This document shows, in pieces, positions 1 through 5,936 of a stretch of DNA of 6,403 nt. Source of the DNA: Bryobacteraceae bacterium (GTDB lineage Bacteria > Acidobacteriota > Terriglobia > Bryobacterales > Bryobacteraceae); the NCBI GenBank assembly GCA_030044325.1, contig JASHWA010000557.1, positions 1 to 6,403 of the forward strand, written 5' to 3'. The position numbers were made by a program, and so were the translations under genes. How positions within the stretch are numbered: position 1 is the stretch's first letter; each line of letters begins with the position of its first letter. Under the pieces are notes generated by a model that was not told the origin of the DNA, did not search any database, and saw nothing but the letters and a program-made list of their open reading frames with translations.

Positions 1-799
1 GATATCCCGCCCAGATTAAGAAGCATGCGATCAGCACGGCGCAGACGAGTTTGGGAAGTCGCACGGCAATGGAGCCTAGAACATCGCGCCACGCCGGGCG
101 CGCGACGATCCAGTAAGCCAGGCCTGCCGTCGCCGCCGACGCCGGAAAGAACGCCAGCACCGAAAATTTCGAAAGCACAGCCGCCGCCAGGGCGACGCCC
201 ACAATAACAGTCCATTTCCATGACGGTGTCTCGATCCAGATCAGCATCGCCAGAAACGCCGCGCCGAACGTCGCCGTCAGCGCCATATCCGTCGTCGCAA
301 GCGCGCTATGCGCGAGCACGGATGGCTCAAAGGTAAACAGCAGCGTCGCAATCACCGCGGCAAGCTCCCCGAAATACCGCCGCGTCCACCAGAACACAAC
401 TAACGATCCCAGCCAGAAGAAGGGTAAAATACCCAGCCGCGCCAGCGCCAGGTTGCGGTCGTAGTGATGGCTCGTGTATAGAATCGCCGCGCCTTCGTGG
501 TTCATGAGCGGGCGATTCCTGCTTCGCTCGCCGGCCACATACAGAAAGGCTGCCGTCATGACGCGCGCGAGCGGCGGATGCTGCGCTTCATATTGATAGG
601 TGTGCTTGCTGAGCCACTCCATTCCGCAGGCGATGTGCGCCGGCTCATCGATGGTGTGGCTGAAAACCGTGTAGGTCGATACGATCCTCGCACTCCCGAT
701 CAGAATCAGCGCGATCGCCAGCGCGAAGGAGTGCGCCAGGATGCGCCTGCCGGCGCGGTGCAGCCGCGTTCCCTCGACGTGTACCCGCAGCCGGCTCAT
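1..799 (-). CDS. GT39/PMT-family membrane glycosyltransferase, partial (C-terminus beyond window)
   Basis: Reading the minus strand from ATG 799-797 gives an uninterrupted 266-codon frame that runs off the left edge. Features typical of the dolichyl-phosphate-mannose-protein mannosyltransferase-like (PMT_2/ArnT-like) family appear in order. There is a basic N-terminus, a first membrane helix (about residues 21-42), then an extracytoplasmic loop with the acidic pair D51-E52 in the motif TIDEPAHIACG. The same loop carries HPPLARV (residues 74-80). Further helices follow at about 123-137, 145-157, 172-189 and 196-220, with FEPSVLAHSALATTD (157-171) and LSKFSVL (209-215) matching the family's conserved segments. 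Known family role: transfer of a sugar from a polyprenyl-phosphate donor to protein, lipid or glycan on the outer face of the inner membrane; the acceptor here is unknown. The start is supported by a strong Shine-Dalgarno just upstream. It is divergent from the uronate operon and probably unrelated to it. Confidence 0.86.
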   Translation of the reverse strand, partial: MSRLRVHVEGTRLHRAGRRILAHSFALAIALILIGSARIVSTYTVFSHTIDEPAHIACGMEWLSKHTYQYEAQHPPLARVMTAAFLYVAGERSRNRPLMNHEGAAILYTSHHYDRNLALARLGILPFFWLGSLVVFWWTRRYFGELAAVIATLLFTFEPSVLAHSALATTDMALTATFGAAFLAMLIWIETPSWKWTVIVGVALAAAVLSKFSVLAFFPASAATAGLAYWIVARPAWRDVLGSIAVRLPKLVCAVLIACFLIWAGY

Positions 800-808
800 C
801 CCGCGCGC

Positions 809-815
809 CCTCCTT
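809..815 (-). promoter_or_regulatory. Ribosome binding site of the GT39-type gene
   Basis: On the minus strand this reads AAGGAGG, a near-perfect Shine-Dalgarno core 9 nt before ATG 799-797. It decides the start: the upstream minus ATG at 824-822 is out of frame with the transferase, and the next internal Met is far downstream. Confidence 0.7.
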
Positions 816-940
816 GTTCGGCATGAAACTCTACATCCTACAAAATATTCACCGCCCTCGCAGCCATCAGGGCGACGGTTGCCAGCGAAATCGCGGCCAC
901 AGCGTAGACGCTCGCGTGCCGTCAACTCCGTTCTACCCTG

Positions 941-970
941 TTTTCACGAGCTGTTATGACGCGGTATAGT
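941..970 (+). promoter_or_regulatory. Candidate sigma70-type promoter of the uronate operon
   Basis: TTTTCA (941-946) and TATAGT (965-970) are separated by 18 nt. This would place transcription start about 10 nt before the GTG at 987, giving a very short leader that matches the absence of a visible Shine-Dalgarno for that gene. The -35 half is poor and the call is by eye only. Confidence 0.28.
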
Positions 971-981
971 TCTCTCGGGTG

Positions 982-991
982 CTCACGTGAG
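982..991. repeat. Perfect 10-bp palindrome over the SDR start codon
   Basis: CTCACGTGAG is a perfect inverted repeat whose right half begins with the GTG start codon at 987. It could be an operator half-site arrangement for a regulator of the operon, or a coincidence. No second copy was noticed in the window. Confidence 0.3.
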
Positions 992-1769
992 TCATATTGC
1001 TCTCGACGGCCGTGCCGCCGTGGTGATCGGAGGGACTTCCGGGCTGGGACGCGCCATCGCGCTGGGACTGGCCGCCGCCGGCGCCGATGTGGCCGCAACC
1101 GGACGGCGCGCGGACCTGGTGGGCGAGGTGGCCGATGAGATCGAGCGCATGGGACGGCGCAGCCTGCGGGTGGCCGCCGACGTGGTCTCACGCGGGTCCC
1201 TCGACCGGTTTCGACAAGCCGTGCTGGATGCGTTCGGGGGCGCGGACGTTGTGGTGAACGCGGCCGGCCGAATGTCGAAAGCGCCGCTCGCAAGCGTTGC
1301 GGAAAGCGAATGGGATGCGGTGCAGGACACCAACGTGACGGGGGTTCTGCGGGCGTGCCAGGCTTTTTATGAGCCGTTGCGCGCGAGCGGCCGCGGGCGC
1401 ATCATCAATATCTGCTCGCTCAATTCGTTTGTGAGCCTGAACGGAGTGGCCGCTTACGCGGTTTCCAAGACGGCGCTGCTGGGACTCACGCGCAGCCTGG
1501 CGGTCGAATGGGCGCCGGCCAACATCAACGTCAACGCCATCGCGCCGGGCGTTTTTCGCACCGATTTAAATAAAGATCTGCTGGATCACACGGAGCGCGG
1601 ACGGGAACTGCTGTGCCGCACGCCCATGAAGCGCTTCGGGAAACTCGAAGAGATCGCCGGCGCGGCGGTGCTGCTCGCCTCCGACGCCGCCAGTTTCATT
1701 ACCGGCCAGTGCATCGCCGTCGACGGCGGATTCCTGGCCTCCGGCGTAAACGCGGCGATCCCTTCCTAA
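987..1769 (+). CDS. SDR-family oxidoreductase, probable fructuronate reductase (D-mannonate oxidoreductase)
   Basis: This is a 260-residue classical short-chain dehydrogenase. Visible motifs are the cofactor glycine motif GGTSGLG (residues 15-21), the NNAG-equivalent VNAAG (90-94), and the catalytic tetrad N116, S144, Y157 and K161 (YAVSK). APG follows at 186-188, and the C-terminal VDGGFLASGVN resembles gluconate 5-dehydrogenase/KduD-type sugar-acid SDRs. Two arginines after strand 2 (TGRR, 38-41) favour NADP(H). The start is GTG: an in-frame TGA sits at 957-959 and no other usual start lies between. No clear Shine-Dalgarno is visible. The gene is first in a tight operon with a uronate isomerase and a tagaturonate epimerase, so I infer reduction of D-fructuronate to D-mannonate in the cytoplasm, a role an SDR also fills in Bacillus-type UxuB. 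The SDR fold is certain; the substrate is inference, and a related keto-acid reductase is possible. Confidence 0.93.
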   Translation: MSHIALDGRAAVVIGGTSGLGRAIALGLAAAGADVAATGRRADLVGEVADEIERMGRRSLRVAADVVSRGSLDRFRQAVLDAFGGADVVVNAAGRMSKAPLASVAESEWDAVQDTNVTGVLRACQAFYEPLRASGRGRIINICSLNSFVSLNGVAAYAVSKTALLGLTRSLAVEWAPANINVNAIAPGVFRTDLNKDLLDHTERGRELLCRTPMKRFGKLEEIAGAAVLLASDAASFITGQCIAVDGGFLASGVNAAIPS

Positions 1770-1773
1770 ACTG

Positions 1774-3021
1774 ATGACGACCGTCCCGCAAGTTAGCGTC
1801 GCTTCCGCCGATCTGCTCGCGGCGGTGGAACAGGAGCTTAACGCCGCGCGCTTCATCGACGTCCACACTCACCTGTTCATGCCGGCACTGCGAAACCTGG
1901 GTTTGTGGGGCATCGATCAGCTGATCACGTATCATTATCTCGAAGCCGAGCTGTTCCGCTCCTCACGGATCACGCCGCGCCAGTATTTCGCGCTTTCCAA
2001 GCGCGAGCAAGCGGACGCGATCTGGAATGCCCTGTTTGTCGAGAACACGCCGGTTTCCGAGGCGGCGCGCGGGGTGGTCGCGGTGCTCCACGGGTTGGGG
2101 CTTGGCACATCCGATCTGGGCGAGGCGCGAGAATTTTTCGCCTCGCAACCGCTCGACCGGCATATCGATCGGGTGTTCGAGCTGGGAGGGATTTCCGAAG
2201 CGGTGATGACGAACGATCCTCTCGATCCGGAGGAGGCTCCCGCTTGGGAACACGGCCCCGCGCACGACCCGCGGTTTCATCCCGTGCTGCGCCTGGACCG
2301 CATTTTGAACCGGTGGCCCGATCACTGGCGGGCGCTCGAATCGAAGGGATACGAAGCCGACGAGCGCGGCTCGTCGATGGACGGCGTTCGCCGCTTTCTC
2401 GCCGATTGGGTCCGGCGCATGAAGCCGGTCTACATGGCCGTCTCGCTGCCCGACACATTCCAGTTTCCGGAAGATTCGATTCGCGGCCGGCTGCTGGCGC
2501 AGGCGATCCTTCCGGCGTGCCGCGAATTCCATCTCCCGCTTTCCCTGATGATCGGCGTGCGCTACCAGGTGAATCCGGCGATCCGACTGGCGGGCGACGG
2601 CGCCGGAAAGGCCGACCTTCGCGCCGTGGAGCGGCTGTGCGCCGATTTCGGAGAAAATCGATACCTGGTGAGCGTGTTGAGCCGCGAAAATCAGCACGAG
2701 CTGTGCGTTTACGCCCGTAAATTTTCGAACCTGATGCCGTTCGGCTGCTGGTGGTTTTTGAACAATCCGTCGATTGTGGAAGAAATTACGCGCGAGCGGA
2801 TCGAGATGCTCGGCACGAGCTTTATTCCCCAGCACAGCGACGCGCGGGTGCTCGAACAGGTGATCTACAAGTGGCGCAACACGCGGCGCACGATGGCTCC
2901 GATTCTGGCGAACGCGTACGGTCTTCTCGCCGCGGACGGCCGCGCGGTCACGCGGGAGGAAATCCGCCGGGACATCCACCGTCTGTTTCGCGGAAATTTC
3001 GAGAAGTGGATCGCGCCATGA
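1774..3021 (+). CDS. uxaC: UxaC-like uronate isomerase (divergent, amidohydrolase superfamily)
   Basis: The 415-residue protein is somewhat shorter than typical UxaC (about 430-470). Family landmarks are the metal-binding HxH in FIDVHTHLF (H31, H33), YHYLEAELFRS (53-63), and GISEAVMTNDPLD (139-151, the counterpart of the family's TTDDP segment). Further on are SRENQHEL (303-310), FGCWWF (323-328) and SDAR (355-358), equivalent to the family TDSR with the metal-ligand Asp (D356) and the substrate Arg (R358). Known role: aldose-ketose isomerisation of D-galacturonate to D-tagaturonate or D-glucuronate to D-fructuronate in the cytoplasm. Oddity: where canonical UxaC has a HIGALR-like segment, this protein has MIGVR (259-263), so that His is absent. 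The ATG lies 4 nt after the SDR stop without a visible Shine-Dalgarno, suggesting translational coupling. Its stop overlaps the next start as ATGA. Family membership is good; the preferred substrate cannot be told from sequence. Confidence 0.85.
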   Translation: MTTVPQVSVASADLLAAVEQELNAARFIDVHTHLFMPALRNLGLWGIDQLITYHYLEAELFRSSRITPRQYFALSKREQADAIWNALFVENTPVSEAARGVVAVLHGLGLGTSDLGEAREFFASQPLDRHIDRVFELGGISEAVMTNDPLDPEEAPAWEHGPAHDPRFHPVLRLDRILNRWPDHWRALESKGYEADERGSSMDGVRRFLADWVRRMKPVYMAVSLPDTFQFPEDSIRGRLLAQAILPACREFHLPLSLMIGVRYQVNPAIRLAGDGAGKADLRAVERLCADFGENRYLVSVLSRENQHELCVYARKFSNLMPFGCWWFLNNPSIVEEITRERIEMLGTSFIPQHSDARVLEQVIYKWRNTRRTMAPILANAYGLLAADGRAVTREEIRRDIHRLFRGNFEKWIAP

Positions 3022-4748
3022 GCGCCGTTCCGCTGCCCGATTCGAGCGCTGTCGCCGATTTTCTGGGCGTCTCGCGCGACAGCGTTCGCGCGCTGCCCGA
3101 ATCGCTCACACGAACGGGGCGCGCGAGCTTTATCGTGCTCGATTGCGGCGGACGATCGTTTCTTCTGCAAAGCGGCGGCGATCCGGAAATCGGCGAGTCC
3201 GCGTGGGCCGATCCCGCCGCACACCGTTATCTATATCCGTTTTCGGCCTCCGACTACACGTATCTGAGCGCGTTTGTCGAACGCGTGGATCCGTCATTTC
3301 TTCCGCGCCCGCAGCGTGAGCGTGCGGCGATCGCCGCGGGAAACCGGCATCCGGAGGTCAGCCTGCCCGCGGCGTTCGACGCTTTCCACAAGATTCTGCG
3401 GCGAACCGGAAAAAATCTCGCGTCGACCGTCCAGTTGAGCGCGACGCGGGAAATGACCACGGGGAAGGAGCTCGCCGCGCGCGACGGGTCGAGCCCAACG
3501 GCGCCCGGTCACACGCGCGTGAGCATTCGCCATCTGTATCACGCCGGATTATGGGCCGCCATTCGCGCGGGTTATCGCGAAGGCTACAACGCGGAAGCCG
3601 ATCATTTCATCGTCAGCGGGAGCGACGACGCGGCTATCGCGAAATCGGTCGAATGGGTGAAGGAGGCGATTCGCGAAGCCGCGGATTATACGAAATTCAC
3701 CACGGATACGTCGCGAGTGTTCGATCTGCGCGCCGACTCGCGCCATGCTCAGCCGTGGAGCGAAGCCGAAACCGGCGAACTTTTCGAGCAGCGCCTCACG
3801 CCGGAGGAGCGCGGCTGGGCCCTGGCCGCGTTTTCGCGCGCGTTCGAATGCGAGACCCGCCGTTACCGCTTTTCCGAACCCGAGATCAAACGGCTGGCCG
3901 TCAAATTCGGTCCGAGCTTGAAGTTGAACGAAGAGCTGTATGACGCGATCCGGCGCGCGAAAAAAGGCGCGGAGTTCGATTTCGAGCCATCGCTCGACGA
4001 AGCCGAAACGCTGACCACCCCCCAAGAGCTGATTTTCTACATGCACTGGCTGCGCGAGCGCGGGCGGCCGGCGCAACTGGTTCCTCCCAATCTCGGATTC
4101 AAGAAGCGCCAGGCGTATCCGCAATCGCGCGACGCGCTGGCGGATTATGCGGGTCACAAAATGTGGCCGGAACTGCCGGCCCGCGTCGATGGCGAATTCA
4201 AAGGAGATCCCCTGGCCGAGCTCCAGGCTCGCGTGGCCGAGCTCGCCGAAGTGGCGCGATTTTTCGATGGAACGCTGAGCATTCATTCCGGCAGCGGCAA
4301 GCAGGCGGAGGTGCTGCGCGCGATCGGATGGGCCACGCGCGGCCGGGTGAACTACAAAATTTCGGGCGAGCTTCAATTGCAGCTTTTTGACGTTCTCTCC
4401 GAACAGCCGGACGGTTCGCCGGAACGAAAATTATTCGAAGGGATGACCGCGGCGTGCGAAAAATTCGCCCAGGGCGGCGCGTTCGGCGCGGAGAGCTCTC
4501 TTGCGGCCGAATACCACGCGTCGCATGGAGCGTATCTGGGCGATCCGAAGCGCGGGCGCGTGGACGGCAACCTGTTCCTGGTTTTCTGGCTCGGAAACAT
4601 GGTTGGGAGCCGCGATGAAGACGGAAGGTTTTTCAAAGAGCCGCTGGATTCGTTGCCGGAGGCGATGGTGAAGGAAACGCGGCGGCGCAATAGCGAATAC
4701 ATCTGCTGGCTCGCGCAGAATCTGCTGGAGGGAGCGCAGGGCGGTTGA
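3018..4748 (+). CDS. uxaE: UxaE-type tagaturonate epimerase
   Basis: The 576-residue protein resembles Thermotoga-type UxaE, which epimerises D-tagaturonate to D-fructuronate. Shared blocks are APGHTR (H165), GYNAEADH (D195, H196), the DFEPSLDEAET block ending in D327, E328 and E330, FKGDPLAELQ, and LSIHSGSGK (421-428, H423). The conserved His/Asp/Glu residues are candidate metal and catalytic residues. It has extra material compared with the roughly 480-residue Thermotoga protein as I recall it, partly around residues 135-160 (ATREMTTGKELAARDGSSPT). The start at ATG 3018 overlaps the isomerase stop (ATGA), typical of coupled operon genes. The frame stays open upstream to 2751, but that part lies inside the isomerase and carries no family similarity. 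As last gene of the operon it would link galacturonate-derived tagaturonate to the fructuronate reductase encoded first. Assignment rests on remembered family motifs, so moderately high confidence. Confidence 0.84.
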   Translation: MSAVPLPDSSAVADFLGVSRDSVRALPESLTRTGRASFIVLDCGGRSFLLQSGGDPEIGESAWADPAAHRYLYPFSASDYTYLSAFVERVDPSFLPRPQRERAAIAAGNRHPEVSLPAAFDAFHKILRRTGKNLASTVQLSATREMTTGKELAARDGSSPTAPGHTRVSIRHLYHAGLWAAIRAGYREGYNAEADHFIVSGSDDAAIAKSVEWVKEAIREAADYTKFTTDTSRVFDLRADSRHAQPWSEAETGELFEQRLTPEERGWALAAFSRAFECETRRYRFSEPEIKRLAVKFGPSLKLNEELYDAIRRAKKGAEFDFEPSLDEAETLTTPQELIFYMHWLRERGRPAQLVPPNLGFKKRQAYPQSRDALADYAGHKMWPELPARVDGEFKGDPLAELQARVAELAEVARFFDGTLSIHSGSGKQAEVLRAIGWATRGRVNYKISGELQLQLFDVLSEQPDGSPERKLFEGMTAACEKFAQGGAFGAESSLAAEYHASHGAYLGDPKRGRVDGNLFLVFWLGNMVGSRDEDGRFFKEPLDSLPEAMVKETRRRNSEYICWLAQNLLEGAQGG

Positions 4749-5033
4749 GGGTGTCAATATACCAGGAGGTTGCCGCAACCGCGGAAACTCACGAGCGGCC
4801 GGCCGCGGACCATCGGCGAAATGGTGCATTTCGAGAATGCGTGCGGGCTGCGCGCGGATTTCCTTTGGCGGGATGGCGGCGGAGCGTGATTCCGAGCCGC
4901 GGCCGAGCATCCGCAACAGTCCAACGCAGCAGTCCGGCAAGACATTGAAAAATGCGTAAAATCTGTACGTTAACCGGCGTGCGCACCCCTTGATCGTTGC
5001 GCCGCGCGCGCAATCCCCCCTAGTCTCGATTGC
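4749..5033. other. Intergenic region after the uronate operon
   Basis: This 285-bp stretch has no convincing gene. A short hairpin, GGTTG-CCG-CAACC (4768-4780), lies 20 nt after the epimerase stop but has no T-tract, so it is not a good intrinsic terminator. AGGAGG at 4764-4769 looks like a Shine-Dalgarno but no start codon sits at the right distance. The epimerase frame stays open past its TGA to another TGA at about 4891-4893, encoding a tail with GRPRTIGEMVHFENACG that I do not recognise; it could be a decayed 3' extension or chance. The part at 4941-4975 is locally AT-rich (TTGAAA at 4945-4950, TACGTT at 4966-4971, 15-nt spacer) and is the likeliest promoter area for the PEP-CTERM gene, though weak. 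Confidence 0.5.
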
Positions 5034-5807
5034 ATGACGAAATACTGGTCTCGAATTGTGATCACCCTGTGTCTCGGATCTGTGAGAGCGCTGGCCGGGG
5101 TGAGTTGGGGCACGCCGACCAATGACACCGGCAATGCCAGCGACATCATCACCGGGGACGTCGTCGTGGCCGTGTTTATGGGCGATGACGGGTACGGAAC
5201 CAATCAGGTTTCCTCCGACGTGACGGTCAATGGAGTCACCTTCGGCTACCAGATCGGGACCACCGGAACCTTCAACACGTATTCGAACATCAGCATCACG
5301 GATCCGGGTTACCCCGGCGGAAATTACGGCGACGGCGCGCCGTCAAGTTGGGATTCGGGCTACGGGGAGATCACCGAGTTCGGTGACGGGACTTACGACG
5401 GCGCATCGCCGGAATATTTCACCATTTCGGGGCTGATTATCGGCGACACCTATGAGTTGCAGATCTTCACGCCCTGGTGGAATCAGGGCTTTGACGGAAC
5501 GACGTACAGCGACGGGACCAACACGTCGGCGCCGCTCAACATCGGCGTCAACACGACCGGCACTCCGTCGCAGTATCCGCAATACATCATTGGAACATTC
5601 ACCGCAACTTCAACCAGCATAGACATCTACCCGTACAGTCCGGGCGGAGGCGGCGAAGACTTCCTGACCGCGGCGCTGGTGCTGATCGACACGACGACGG
5701 TGAGCGGGGTGCCTGAGCCGGGTTCGTTCGCGCTGGCTGCCGGCGGCTTGCTGCTCGCGGGCCTGCTGGGGCGCGGGATCAAAGCGCGCAGCGGAGGATG
5801 GTCCTGA
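5034..5807 (+). CDS. Exported PEP-CTERM sorting domain protein
   Basis: This 257-residue protein has a signal peptide: basic K3/R7, a hydrophobic stretch at about 8-21 and a probable cleavage after A19-L20-A21. The mature body is rich in Gly, Thr, Asp, Ser, Tyr and Asn and nearly free of Lys, with predicted beta strands and a segment ISGLIIGDTYELQIFTPWW that recurs in secreted beta-sandwich proteins of this class. The C-terminus is a textbook PEP-CTERM signal: VPEPG (226-230), a hydrophobic helix (about 232-246) and a basic cluster (R248, K251, R253). Known for the class: export by Sec, then recognition and processing by exosortase at the PEP motif, with proteins often linked to extracellular matrix. 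No exosortase is in the window. No clear Shine-Dalgarno precedes ATG 5034, but the signal peptide fixes the start well. The specific function is unknown. Confidence 0.9.
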   Translation: MTKYWSRIVITLCLGSVRALAGVSWGTPTNDTGNASDIITGDVVVAVFMGDDGYGTNQVSSDVTVNGVTFGYQIGTTGTFNTYSNISITDPGYPGGNYGDGAPSSWDSGYGEITEFGDGTYDGASPEYFTISGLIIGDTYELQIFTPWWNQGFDGTTYSDGTNTSAPLNIGVNTTGTPSQYPQYIIGTFTATSTSIDIYPYSPGGGGEDFLTAALVLIDTTTVSGVPEPGSFALAAGGLLLAGLLGRGIKARSGGWS

Positions 5808-5836
5808 GCGCTCGCGCGGCGCCTGGGGCATTTGGC

Positions 5837-5852
5837 TGAGCCGCTTGGCTCA
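5837..5852 (+). terminator. Weak hairpin after the PEP-CTERM gene
   Basis: TGAGCC (5837-5842) and GGCTCA (5847-5852) form a 6-bp stem with loop GCTT, 30 nt after the stop codon. No run of T follows, so it may be a Rho-aided pause site or 3'-end structure and not a true intrinsic terminator. TTGGCT is also present as a direct repeat (5832-5837 and 5845-5850). Confidence 0.3.
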
Positions 5853-5919
5853 ATCGGCACGCGGCGGCGTTGAAAACAATGGCCATGGCACCGGGCCGTA
5901 AGCTGCTTCTGACAAATCC

Positions 5920-5927
5920 GGAAGGAG
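5920..5927 (+). promoter_or_regulatory. Ribosome binding site of the small exported protein
   Basis: GGAAGGAG is a strong Shine-Dalgarno. It is 9 nt from ATG 5937 and 6 nt from the adjacent in-frame GTG 5934, so either could initiate; ATG is preferred as the stronger codon and the difference is a single residue. Confidence 0.65.
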
Positions 5928-5936
5928 AATACGGTG

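Larger units (their letters stand above)
800..986. other. Divergent intergenic region
   Basis: This 187-bp stretch lies between two divergent genes, so promoters for both must lie here or overlap it. No open frame in it looks like a real gene. On the minus strand, 921-838 encodes a 28-codon frame whose last 22 or so residues are strongly hydrophobic (AVAAISLATVALMAARAV) and end in TAG just upstream of the transferase. It follows a stop and has no ATG start, so it may be chance or a relict membrane-helix tail. The only plausible plus-strand promoter elements are near 941-970. Confidence 0.6.

Noticed and set aside
497..959. Plus-strand frames opposite the glycosyltransferase start and in the intergenic region
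   Set aside because: Arg/Pro-rich translations without motifs; the minus-strand frame carries the conserved GT39 segments.
1963..2979. 338-codon minus-strand open frame antisense to the uronate isomerase
   Set aside because: It lies wholly opposite a gene with clear family motifs, has no recognisable domain, and long antisense frames are expected in GC-rich coding DNA.
2751..3017. Longer N-terminus for the epimerase from the upstream start at 2751
   Set aside because: It would lie completely inside the isomerase gene; its Arg/Gly/Ala-rich translation is unlike UxaE, and the ATGA overlap at 3018 is the usual operon junction.
3549..4376. 275-codon minus-strand open frame antisense to the epimerase
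   Set aside because: Arg/Ala/Phe-rich translation with no motif, opposite the conserved blocks of UxaE; a shadow frame.
4795..4806. 12-bp palindrome GCGGCCGGCCGC
   Set aside because: Composed only of G and C in GC-rich DNA; no partner site or gene nearby gives it meaning.
4431..5013. Overlapping minus-strand frames across the end of the epimerase and the following intergenic region
   Set aside because: No recognisable domain and no good ribosome binding site; composition typical of shadow frames.
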